The notes under the pieces are model-generated. The model was not told the origin of the DNA. It made no database searches and saw nothing but the letters and a program-made list of their open reading frames with translations. Both the position numbers and the translations under genes were made by a program. A stretch of DNA of 64,000 bases from Ziziphus jujuba. Lineage: Eukaryota; Streptophyta; Magnoliopsida; Rosales; Rhamnaceae. The DNA is taken from positions 24,964,501 through 25,028,500 of the forward strand of contig NC_083383.1 in assembly GCF_031755915.1 (NCBI RefSeq). Reading direction: 5' to 3'. Positions 37,412 through 49,210 of the stretch are shown piece after piece; positions within the stretch are counted from its first letter, which is position 1, and every line of letters starts with the position of its first letter.

Positions 37412-39840
37412 TATAAAATTATATAGACAAAACAGTTTGGAGTCAATAAAATTGTCAGAATTAAAAATTACCATTTCATTTGTAAAATAAACAAATATAA
37501 GTAATAATGTGTTTTTCAGAAGGCTTTTGAGTATGGTACTAAGTATGTTTATGTATATATATTTTGTGGGGAAAGTAAAAAGTTAAGGAGTCTTTTATGT
37601 AGACTTTTATAGTAGAGAGTAAAATAGTCATTTTACTTTAAAAATTATATTCTTTTTAGCTTTCCCAAATTGAAAAAGTGTCATACAATGAAACCTTTTT
37701 ACCTTCCTCCATAGAGCTGTAAAACACACTTTAATTTTCTTGGTCTCCTTTCTTAGACATGCAACTTCTTCCTTTCTGCTATGGGCCTTCTTCTTTATCG
37801 TCTACTTCATCGATTGTCACAATGTGCAGTTTCAACTTCTCAATCAAGATAAGTGCCATTTCATGCTATTATTATTATTTTCAATTTTTGCGTGCTATTT
37901 TGTTCTTTGCTTTACAAAGTCACATCTCCTCCACCATTGAAGCTAATTTTCCACCATCCTTGTCTTAGCTTTCCTTTTTAAAGGTAACCATTCACCATCT
38001 TTTTTATTTATTTTATTTTTTTTTTGCTGCTTATGAACTCTTGTTGGATCTCCTATAGATTTTTATTTACTTATCCATTCAAATGTTCAATTGTTCTCAA
38101 TGATTATTGTTGATATTGGATCATTGACATCCTTCATATATTCACCATTCTTCTCCCTTCAAATTTTGTTTGGGTCGAGGTGGAGCATGACTTTTTCTTT
38201 TTTCTGATTTCGCTATTATGCATCTAAATTGGGATGTGAACCTTTTGCATAGGCGCCATTCCTAATTTTCTCCTTGCATCTTTGTTGTTAATTTCTAACC
38301 CTTTACTATTCATCTCCTTTTTCCTTTCTTTATTTTGTTATTAGAGAACATATGAATCTTGTAGTCCTGCATAGGAAAGTTCCACTGAACAATCCTTAGG
38401 GAATGCACAATAAGACCTCACCCAAACCATGGACAACCAAACATATGCAAATTAAATTATCTTTAATATATATAGATAGAACCACAACAGTATGTGACTT
38501 TCCAATTATAGTTAATTCCTATAGCTCGTTATACTACAAACAGTTACCATAATTACATATTAAGGTCATTACTTTATCAATAATTTAGATCAGAGTATTC
38601 TAAAAGTAACTATAAATTTAAGTTAAATAATTGATATGAACAACTCTAGATAAAAGTAAAGATAAATGAAGGGAAGATAAATATTGTTGCAGCTGTGGAA
38701 ATACAAAAATGGTCGAGGTAGACTATTTGTTAACTGTCTGGACCTAAGGAAATGAATTGAAAATAAATAATACATAAGATAAAGGTATCTCAATGAGTGT
38801 TATAGTACTATAAGAAAACAATAATTTATTTTTGTAAATTGTTTTCTCAAGACATTGCATAACCACTCATTTAAAAAGTTCTTCATTTTAAAATCATTTC
38901 ACAGAACCTAATGAATTTCCAAACATAGCAAACTTCATATCTCATATGAAAATATGGATAATAATTATAAATGCCATAAACTCATATAATTAAATAAATA
39001 AAGTATATTTCCAATAAGTATCCCATAGACAAAAATAATTATTTCATAACCATAATCCAAGAAAATACCGAACCATGTGTGACATGCGAAATACCAAAAT
39101 CCTATCAGATGACCCTTAGTGTCTTAAGGCGTTGTAGAGTGAATGAAAGGAGGAAACAACCTTTAAGAGTCCCAAAGGTGTCATAGAGTTGGGATCTCTC
39201 AACTAGCCTCTGTATCACGTTATCATAATAGAGGGTTGAGTAGCATATATATATATATATAGTCCTGCTTTAGAAAGCACCATATAGAAAGCATCTATAT
39301 GCACCTAACATCTGCGACATATTGTGGGACATTAGGCATGCATAGACATGCATAAAGTGTTTATTTTTATTTTTATTTTTATTTTATAGCAAATATATAT
39401 ATGTAATTATAACTGTAAAAATAACCATAATTGTATTGCTTATCACATAGTAACCAAATTCCTCATACGACATGTATTCTATCATAAAAATAACCTTTAT
39501 TCCTTTAATCCAATATATGGAAATCAATGTTCAAAAATTGGCTTATCATATGAAAAATATATAAATATCTGTTAGAAATTAAAGGGGAAAATATTTTGGA
39601 AAATTGCTAAAAATTCTTGTTTAAAATATTTTCAAATACAAGAAAGACAAGAAGGTAGGAGCTTTAAAACTTGATGAAATTCTCAACCTTACTACAAGCA
39701 CTTTTGTAAGGAATTTGGTCTTTTTTTGTGTGTAAGTGTTAATGGGAGAATCATGTATTTATATAAGGATAAAGTAGTGAGTCATTACATGCATGTGTTG
39801 ATAAGTATTAGTTTAGTTGTCAAGGACAAACATAACAATT
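37412..39840. other. Unassigned repeat-like spacer
   Basis: No supported gene. Overlapping open frames at 37740-37968 are pyrimidine-rich and show no family motif. The part at about 38680-39250 weakly resembles the middle of solo LTR copy 2 (TTCTCAAGACATTGCATAACC-like and TTCACAGAACCTAATGAATT-like stretches), so it may be a third, very decayed member of that LTR family. The segment 39560-39800 could be an LTR of the following copia remnant, without firm termini. Confidence 0.4.
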
Positions 39841-39849
39841 CCATCAAGT

Positions 39850-41300
39850 TGATGAATATGCACTTTTTCTAACCAGGAAGTAAAATGAGCACTCTAATTT
39901 TGTCTAATCGAGTTGGGGGAGCAAAAGTTTCATTACAATCCACACCAAACTATTGTGCATAGGCTTTTACTATAAGTCTTGCTTTGTGTTTTTGAATTGA
40001 ACCATTTGGGTTAAGTTTTTTTATAAACCCAGTTAACTCCAATGATTTCTTTGTCTATAGGTGGTTCCACTAACACCCATGTTTGATTTTTTCAATCATA
40101 TTTTTATTTCTTCTCACATTGCTTTCATCAAAATAGCTTGTTTTGATACAACCTCAAAACTTTCAAGCTCTAGTGTGGTGAAGTTGCAAATTTCATATTT
40201 TGATAGACGGCACATTTTTCTTAGTGGCAAATCAAGAGTAAATTAATTATGCTAAAGAGTTTGTGTTTGAGTTAAGCCTTTTGCTCTTCTTCTTCCTCTT
40301 CCATTTCTTCTTAACTTGAAGTTGAAGGTTGAGTTAAGATAATAACAATTTTCTTCTCAACTTTTCCTTCATCCTAATTCGAAGTTGCATTTTCATCAAA
40401 TTCTACATCTTAACTAATAATTTCATTTTTTTGTTTTGAAGCTATAGACTCTATAACCTTTTGATGTAGAACTATAGCCAAGAAAAATACCTTTTTTTGT
40501 TTTTTCATCAAGTTTTCTCTTTTTTATTTTTTTTTTCTCCTTTAGGATGTGAACATAGTAAATACAACTAAACATCATAAGATGTTTGCTGAAGGCTTTC
40601 ATCTGCTCCATGCCTTAATTGATGTTTGTTTTTGAATTGCCTTTGTTGGGCACATGTTTAATAGATAAACTGTTATATAAACAGCTTCAGCTCAAAACTT
40701 GTTTCAAAGGCCTTCATCTTTCAGTATAGTTTTTGCCATCTCCATAACAACTCTATTGTTTTTTTCTTTTTTTGATACACCATTTTATTCAGAAGCATAA
40801 TAAACTATCATTTGATGTTCAACACCTTCATCTTCATAGAATTTGGTGAACTGTCTAGCGTTGTATTCAGTGCCACAAAGACTTTTATTTTACGACCACT
40901 TTGATTTTCAACATAATTTTTGAATTTTTTAAAATCCTAAAAAACTTGTGATGTTTCTCACGTAAGATATACCCAAGTCATTCTTGGATAAGCATTAATG
41001 AGGAGAATAAATTTCCTATTTTGGTTGTGTGTTGAAGTTCTCATTGGATCATAAACATATGTATGCACCAATGTTAGCAAGCCTTTATCTCTCCATGATT
41101 TGCCTGAGCTGAATGATAGACGATGTTGCTTTCCAAGAAGACAATCTTCACAAACATCATCATTTTCTTTGATTAATAGTAAATCATTCATCATATTTTC
41201 CTAATGCAAAAGACTTAATACATGGAGGTTAAAGTGACTAAACCTTTAATGCCATAGCCATGAGTCATCATGTTGCATCTTCGTAGCTACATATTTGGTA
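39850..41300 (-). pseudogene. Decayed Ty1/copia polyprotein fragment
   Basis: Reading leftward, broken frames give in order: a GAG-pre-integrase part with VCEDCLLGKQHRLSF (about 41190-41120); an integrase start with RKFILLINAYPRMTWVY; a degenerate NGVSERKN-like integrase motif near 40780; an integrase tail with GIFLGYSSTSKGYRVYSFKT (about 40490-40430); and a start of reverse transcriptase around 40020-39900. The rest of reverse transcriptase, RNase H and Gag are missing. Many stops and frameshifts mark it as old. Its sequence is unlike the intact copia at 14350-19234, so it is another lineage. Confidence 0.85.
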
Positions 41301-42569
41301 TACCTCCATTGAAGAGAAATTATTCAATACACCATGTGTGTTGATGTGGTACACACATCCATACAAGTGATTTTAATATGGTACACACATCCATACATAG
41401 GTTGCCATATGTCAAATAATTACAACTCATTATGTTGTCCAACAAAGCAAAAACAACATTGTTAGTGTAATGTTAAATTTCATGTTCCTTGATCCTGTTT
41501 TCTATAATTTTTTCTTTCATCCGTGGCTCTGTTTAGCTTTTCACATGCAATTTCTTCCTAATTTAAGATAATTGATAAGTGATAAAAAGGAAAGTTTAAT
41601 GGTTTATCCCATAAAAAAATCTATTTAATGTTGAAAAGATTAGGAAGAATCAAATAAAAAAAAAACATAAATTAATTTGAAACATGAAATCATAATTTTC
41701 ACCTTCTTCAGCTTGGCTTTTATAATTTTGCTTTAGATTTTTGGACAAGAAGTATTGACTAACTAAAATGATGGAGATTGATAAACGTACCTAAGTATAC
41801 TCATTCAATTTATTTGTATTTTATTTTTTAATTATCATTTGTATGCTTTAGTCTACTGAATTATTGAGAAATTTGACCTATTTTGTAATATAAAGACTAT
41901 TTATAATGATCATAGTTGATTAATTAATTGACAAATGGCTACGGATTTGAAAATTTTAAAAATTGCATATGAACAATAAAAGATGGATCAATTATCATGT
42001 TTCTTTACACTTATTCCCAATGGTAGATGGCTAGATAACTTAACCATGATTAATTAACTAACAAATGTAGAGAAAAACTAATATATATATATATATATAT
42101 ATTTGAAGGTTGTTAATTTTTGCTTGAATACTTTAATGTTATATATTATTTAGTTAATACACATTGCAATTACATACAAACTTTAAAAATGCATGATTGA
42201 ATAGGTGTGATCATTGAGTTTTTTTTATAGTAGATACAAACTTTAAAAATGCATGATTGAATAGATGTGATCATTGAGTTTTTACGGTAGATATGTATAT
42301 GAAAGATGGGTAGCATATGCCTTTATATATAACATACTTCGGATATATTTTTTATTAAGTTGTTGCTGTGTTTGATATCTTATTATCAACATAGCTTTGA
42401 GTGCAATAAATAAGTTCATAATTATTTAGTCAGCTTTTACTATTATGAAGTATTTGTAAAATTTTGTAGTGATAAATGTTGATAATAAAGTTGATGAAGT
42501 TAAAATTGACGGCTTTATCAATAGATAAGAAAGTGAAAGTGAAGTGATAATTTAATGGAACAGATAGTA
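41301..42569. other. AT-rich spacer
   Basis: No gene seen. It contains a (TA)n tract near 42080-42101 and an exact-period 60-bp tandem duplication (listed separately). Confidence 0.5.
42175..42289. repeat. 60-bp tandem duplication
   Basis: Two adjacent copies of a unit starting TACAAACTTTAAAAATGCAT and containing GTGATCATTGAGTTTTT, with a few differences. Confidence 0.9.
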
Positions 42570-44575
42570 CCTACTTAGAATGAAGCTTTTAATCTTTACA
42601 ATTCATATGCATTGAGGATTGGTTTTAGCATTCAAAAGGGAAGGGTAAGATATTGTACTGGTTCCAAGAAATTACATTCTCATGAATATGGTTGCTCAAA
42701 AGAAGGTTTTAAGTTGGATGATAATCCTTTTGATGAGAAAAAAAAAAGATTAGAAACTAGAACTAGTTGTAAAGCTTTAATTCGATTTTCAAATGAGGAT
42801 GATGTTTAGCCTTGAGTTTGCAATTGCATTAGAAATGAATTTATTGAAATTTGGTTGATGTGTTTGAAAATCTAAGGCAGGTGTTGTAGATTCCATGGTC
42901 AGGTATAAGGATAAATGATGCTTTTCCATATCTTGTAGCAGAAGTAAGAGGCATTGAGAACATTAGATTTACAAAAAGAGATTGTTATAATTATGTGAAC
43001 AAGCAAAAGATGATAACAATTAGTGGCAGTGACTCTTAATGTTTAATAAATCTTTCAAGGTAAGATAAGCTAAAGATTCAATGTTTTTCTATATTGCTTA
43101 CGTAGATCAAGAAAATTGAATGATAATTTTTTTTTTTGGAGAGATGGAAGATCAAGAATTGACTATGATTGCTTGGTGATGTGCTAGTTTTTGGCACTAT
43201 ATATCGTACCAACAAATATAATTTAATATGTGCACCATTTTTGGGTGTCAATCATCATTGGCCAAATGTGATTTTTGTATTTGTATTTTTGTTGGATGAG
43301 ACAACAGCTTCATTTGAATGGTTATTTAAATCATTTTTGGAATCAATAGGAAATAGACTACCAGCTACAATTTTTACAGTTCAAGATCCAACAATGCCAA
43401 ATGGTATTGAGATTGTGTTTCCGAATACGCAACATCGTTTATGTCATTGGTATATTTTAAAGAATGCTCCATCACATTTAAGAGAGTTAAATGCAAAGGT
43501 TGAGTTTAAAAGTTTGTTTAAAAAGTGTCTTAAAGATTGTGAGTTAGATCTGGAAGTTCATAAAACTTAGGATAAAATGATTCAAAAGTTTAATCTTGAA
43601 AAGCATAAGTGGATTAATATGCTACACAAAGTGCAAGCTAAGTGGAGTACCACATTTACTAAAGATGTCTTTATTGGCGAAATAACGTCTTCTCAAAGGA
43701 GTGAAAGTACATGTAATGTTCTGAATGGTATATAGCTAATAAGACTATAAGTCTAACTAAATTTATGATTGCTTTTGAAAATTTGGTAGCTGGTATTCAC
43801 TCTTTAGAGTTGAATGAGGATTTTTGATGTAAGCAAGGTACACCTACAAAAGTAGTAAAAAAAAAGTGACAGTTTAGATGAACCATCTCAAGTGCATTCC
43901 TATAAAATGTTTAAAGTTTTTTAGAAAGAGTTGCTTGGAAGTAATGCAAAATCATGAGCTGAAGTTACCTTTGGTGATACATATTATATATTTGAGGTAT
44001 GTGAAGCAAGTAGTAAAAAAAAAATAAGGGCTATACACTTTATTAATGGATGTGATGGTGCGATTCTTGTTCTTCTTTTTGCAAAAAGTTTGAGTGATTG
44101 GATATTTTGTGTTGTCATGTTTTTACGGGTTTTTTGTGTAAAAAATTTAAACAAAATTATTGAAAAATATATTTTGAAGCGTTGGACAAAAGATGCAAAA
44201 AGAGGCATGATGAATTATGAATAAGGTGCTCATTGCTCTATGGATGACAGAGATTCAAAACTGATTTGGCATAATAGTATGATTCGCATTGCTTGTAACT
44301 TTATTTATAAAGGCCATGTTAGAGAGATAATAAGAAATATTTATCACAAGAAATTACTTGAACTTGAATAAGAGATTGAAAAAGAAACTAGGAAGTTAAA
44401 TTTTACCAAGGGATTAATTTAAGAGATGAGGAAGTCAATGAAGAGAACCATGACTATAATAAAATACCAGAATTAGATCGACCATGTGCGAGGCCAAAAG
44501 ATGTGTCAAACTCTCTGCTTAAAGGCCATTTTGAAAAGCATGAAGCCAAATCTACAAAGGGAGCAATATCTTCAC
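42570..44575 (+). pseudogene. Second FAR1-type transposase or FRS pseudogene
   Basis: Broken frames on the + strand give a FAR1 DNA-binding domain (EAFNLYNSYALRIGFSIQKG at about 42583, then TSCKALIRF), a catalytic part (43169-43735) with LGDVLVFGTIYRTNKYN, VQDPTMPNGIE and SSQRSES, a degraded SWIM zinc-finger region near 44050-44130, and a tail with KYILKRWTKDAK. The first catalytic motif reads FGTIY where FDTTY is usual, so the first aspartate is lost. At least six stops or frameshifts are present. It is only distantly related to the transposase at 22421-24925. I see no inverted arms around it, so it may derive from a domesticated FAR1-related gene or from a MULE that lost its ends. Confidence 0.85.
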
Positions 44576-45239
44576 GTAATTATTATTTTCTTGTTGAAAT
44601 AAATTACAAAACGATTGTTTTTTGCATTGTGTATAACATATTATTACTCAAACTTGAATAAGAAAAAAGAAACAGATGTGTCAACTAGTTGTTAAATCTT
44701 CCACTGACTTTAATGTTGGGCTATAAAACAAAAGCTCATATGGTGAATAGATGTTTCCATATGTATCAATGTCAATGCATAACCAAGTATTGAATATCAA
44801 TTTCATTATCTTATATTTACCTTCAATTTGTTAGAGTAATGTTTATAAATTTAGTTTTATATATATTTTTTCCAAGACGTGCTGCACAAACATTGCTTTC
44901 ACAGCTATGTTACAATATGATGATTTAATAGGCCACATGAGAGGTAATACTTTTGACATAAACATACATACATAACTAATATATTCAATATTTTATTGTT
45001 ATGTACATATTTTGACAATTTGTGAAAATTCTTAGGACCCATATATTCCTCTTCCTTCACCATCATATCATTTTTCTCAATCAAATCCAATTTTAAAGAC
45101 AATAGTAAGTTATTTTTTATATATTTATTTCTTTGTTTGGTGACTTTTAAGGTAAAATTTATCCACTAATTTGATGCTTTTTAAATACTTGTATCTATGA
45201 AATGGAGTTCGATGCTATCTAAATTTAAAAAAAAAAAAA
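44576..45239. other. AT-rich spacer
   Basis: No gene or clear repeat border. It probably includes the decayed end of the FAR1-type pseudogene and the point where gypsy copy A begins. Confidence 0.4.
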
Positions 45240-48200
45240 ATTTGTGCAAAAGGAGTCTGGGTTTTGAAAGATTGAAAAATTGAGTTGTTTGGTTTGGAAT
45301 TTCGATTGAGAATTGTTGGATTTTTTGTTTATTCATTCAATATTGCTGCTGGATATTTGAATTTTGAGTGCTTAAATTGATTGGATTAAAATTGGTAAAA
45401 GGATTTGATACAAAGACCTAAATTACGAGAACTACAACCAACAATTATCTCATACTTTATTCCAATTTGTTGTTCTTGTCATTGATTAAATTCTTTTCTA
45501 AATTTTATCCTTGAATTTTTGGTTCTTAGTATTCTGGTTTATTCCTTTGCTAAATTCAAAAATTTGTCTTGTTAATTTTCCTTATTTTGCTTAGAAAGCC
45601 GAGAATTAAGTTTTAAAATTCACTTGGTATTTGCTTGTTTTTGTTGCTGTTTTGTTGATAAGTTTAATTAGAATATGTTGTGATCTAATCGCTGTACTTG
45701 GTATTTCCTTGTTTTTATTGCTAGTTTATTGATAAGCTTAATTAGAATATACTTGTGATCTAATTGTTGCTTAAAGTGTGTTTTTTAATGAACTTTGAGA
45801 TATTCTTTTGAGTGGAAAAAGACAAGAGAGTGTGAACTTAAAAGAGGGTCAAAAGCTGGAATTAGTGTACAAACATGAGTGTTGAGACCTTATTTGAGTA
45901 AAACACATGAGGAAGTGAATTTAGTGAGGATTTTTACATTATTTTCTCTAACATGACACATTCAAGGATAAGAAGAGGAGGTGATTCATTAAGAAATATT
46001 GAAGAGGAATCCGTGGGATTCAAAGGAGAATCTAGAGCTATAGGTAGTGGAGGAGAACCTACCAATGTGTTGGTGATTTTAGAACAACTTCAAATGATGA
46101 ATACTCGCTTTGATCAACTTGATCAAAGACTAAATAGATTTGAGAATTCATAAGGTGGGCGATGGATTTACATGGAGGATGTGGTCGAGGTTGAGGAGGC
46201 CGTAAACGTTTTAGGGAAGAATTTGAAAGAGGTAACTTTGGAGACAACCTCAAGGAGGAGTAAGAGGACATATTTGCACTCCAAGGAAGACAAAATCGTG
46301 GCAGGCAAGCCCAAGAAGAAGATAATGATCTTGGAAACATTAAGGTCAATATCCCACCATTTTTAGGTAAAAGTGATCCGGAAGCTTATTTAGGATGGGA
46401 AGAGCGTATGGAGATGATTTTTGATTGCCACAACTATTTCAAGGCAAAGAAGGAAAAGTTGGCTGCTTTGGAATTTGGTCATTATGCATTGCAATGGTGG
46501 AATAATGAGTAAGGTACCCGAAAGAAAGGTGGTGATAAACTAATCACTATTTGGCAACAAATGAAGGGAGCAATGAGGAAGAAATTTGTGCCAACCCATT
46601 ACCATAGGACGTTACACCAAAGACTACAGTCTTTATCACAAGGAAGTAGGACCATGGAGGACTACTATAATGAGATGGAGATGCTCATGATGAGATTGAG
46701 CATGAATGAAGATCGTGATGCAACCATAGTTCACTTTTTGGGAGGTTTAAATCGAGAAATAGCCAACCAAGTAGAATTATAAACAATACGAGGAATTAGA
46801 GGAGATGTTGCATTTGGCCATTAAAATTGAGAACCAATTTAAGAGGAGGGGTACTAGTTCATAGTTTGGAGGGTTTTCAAATAGTGAGAGGTTAAGTTCA
46901 AATGTTTGGAAAAGCAATCCCATATTCGAATCAAGGATGAAATCGGAATAAGATGAAGAGAGCTCCAATAGGCCAAGGAAGCATAATCTGGTCGAACACA
47001 CACTAGCACTAAAACCAAGTGGTAAGTTTGATTCTAAACCATCCAGAACTCTAGATATTGTCTGTTTTAAGTGTCAAGGCCGAGGACATATTTCCAACCA
47101 ATGTCCAAACTGAAGAATTATGGTGGTGAAAGGTAATGGTGAGTTGAGTCCAAAAAGGAAGGATTCGAAGTGAAACTTGAATTTGTAGAGGAGGCAATTG
47201 AAGATGAGGAACAAAATGAGCCCGAGATACTTAAAGCTTCAAGAGTCGAACTTAGCTTAGTAGCAAGGAGAGTCTTGACCATATAAGGATGGGGATCAAG
47301 TGCAAAGGGAAAACATCTTCCATATTACATGTGACAATTAAGGTAATATTTGTAGTATGATTATTGATAATGGAAGTTGTGCCAATGTTAGTACTAATGT
47401 TGTGGTGGAGAAACTAGGTTTAACAATAATCAAATATCTTGAACCATATAGACTTTAATGGCTTAATGATAATGGAGATATGAAAGTAAATAAACAAGCC
47501 AAGGTAAAGTTTAGTTGATAAATATGTGGATGTGGTTTTATATGACGTTGTACCTATGCATGCCAGACATATTTTATTAAGAAGACCATGGCAATTTGAT
47601 AAAGATACTCCACATTATGGTCAAGAAAATGCTATTGTTTTCTTTTTTATTTAAAGGAAAGAAGATTAAGCTTGAGTCGTTGACTTCAAAAGAAATGTTT
47701 AGAGATCAATTACAAATGCAACAAAGGAAGAAGGCCGAACGGTTAAAGGAGAAAGCAAGCATGGCACCCATAGCTTCACCAATTGTAAAAGAAGGTAAGG
47801 CTAACCCACTTAACAAAGGTAAGCTCTCTAAAATTGAAACTGGGGGGCAAAGGAGAGAGGAACATGAGAGAGAGAAAAAGGGTGAGAAATCTGAGAGTGA
47901 GGGAAAAAGAGAGGTGTCTGAGAGTGGTAAGGAAAAAGAGAGGTGTCTGAGAGTGGTAAAGAAAAAGAGAGGAAAGAGAAGAAAAAGAAAAACAATTTAT
48001 CTTAACCAAGGTGAAATTAAAAAGGAATTTTTAAGTAAGAAACCTATGCTTATCATGTTGTATAAAGATGCTTATGTTGTATAGAATGTATAGAACTTTG
48101 TCTGCATTGTTAAGAGCTTTAATTAATGGAAATTTGAGAATTTGGGAAGAATGTTTGCCACATGTGGAGTCTGCTCATAATAGGACCATACATTCAGTTA

Positions 48201-48880
48201 CTAAATATTCACCATTTGAAATTGTTTATGGTTTAAATCATTTTAACTCCATTAGATTTAAAGCATTTACCTTTAAGTGAACGTGCAAATCTAGATGGAA
48301 AACAAAAAGCTGAATTTGTCAAGCAGATTCATGAAAAGATAAAAGTAAACATTGCAAGGAGGACTGAGCAATATGCCAAGGCTGAATAAAGGTTGTATTT
48401 GAATCCAAAGATTGGGTGTGGTTGCATTTAAGAAAGGAGAGGTTTCTGGAAAAATGAAAGTCAAAACTAATGCCTTATAAGGGATGGACCTTTTCAAGTT
48501 TTAGAAAGGGTCAATGAAAATGCCTACAAACTTGACCTACCAGGTGAGTATAATGTGAGTGCTACATTTAACGTTGCTGATTTGTCTTTGTTTGCTACAG
48601 GTGATGATTTTGATTTGAGGACAAATCCTTTTTAAAAGGAGGGGAATGATGAGAATCCGCCTGTACCCATACAACCTACAACTCACTAAGGTACAGATCT
48701 TATGCAATTGAAGATGGGGCCAATCGTAGAAGCACAAGCTAAGAGATTTAAGGACAATCTGATTAATTTCATTTAAAGTGTTATTATATCTCAAGAAGGC
48801 ATGATAATACCTGAAGATCCAAAGTTTGTTCTATGCATCCAAGTTATGAAGGTCGAAATAGACTCGAAAAATTTGTGAAA
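45240..48880 (+). mobile_element. Ty3/gypsy copy A, internally deleted, LTRs not found
   Basis: A leader (about 45240-45952) matches that of copy C. Gag starts at 45953 and is broken by stops: RFDQLDQRLNRFE, then AYLGWEERMEMIFDCHNY, and a zinc knuckle CFKCQGRGHISNQC near 47060. A protease follows near 47355, where the family's IIDSGS reads IIDNGS, so the catalytic motif is damaged. After YKDAYV (48070) the sequence jumps to the integrase C-terminal part ([20 protein letters not shown], 48090). That drops about 2.1 kb of reverse transcriptase, RNase H and integrase core relative to copy B. The tail (GEYNVSATFNVADLS, then an AQAKRFKDNL motif) ends near 48880. Confidence 0.85.
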
Positions 48881-48954
48881 AATGAAGTTACGACTGCCCC
48901 ATTGCCTAAAAATCCTAGTCTAAACTAGAATAGGAAACATGAACAAGAGAAATC

Positions 48955-49210
48955 AAAGGGGATGAATGCCTTATCCTACATTAATGTGATTGTTTTTGAT
49001 TAAATTTTTTCAAGGATCATTAATTATGATATTGTTAAAAAGGCTTGAAACAAACTGAATGTGAAGTTTAAGGGGAATGCTAGAGTAAAAGTAGTTAACA
49101 TCTTAACACTCAAAAGAGAGTTTAAAATGTTAAGGATGCTAAGGTCTGAGATTGTCAAATCCTTTGCAACCAAAGTTATTGAAAATGCATAATCAGCATA
49201 GAATGAGGGT
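48955..49210 (+). pseudogene. copia Gag (UBN2-type) fragment
   Basis: Broken frames give NALSYINVIV, SRIINYDIVKKA, NKLNVKFKGNARVKVVNILT and LKREFKMLRMLRSEIVKSFA, the order and spacing of the conserved UBN2 Gag core of plant copia elements. At least three stops interrupt it. It directly follows the tail of gypsy copy A, so one of the two was inserted into or joined to the other. Confidence 0.7.

Noticed and set aside
37740..37968. Two overlapping hydrophobic open frames
   Set aside because: Low-complexity pyrimidine-rich DNA gives Phe/Leu/Ser-rich text that mimics membrane segments. There is no supporting motif or homologue that I recognise.
47776..48009. Open frame opposite the Gag-protease linker of gypsy copy A
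   Set aside because: It is antisense to a Lys/Glu-rich coding segment, which always reads as Ser/Leu/Phe on the other strand.
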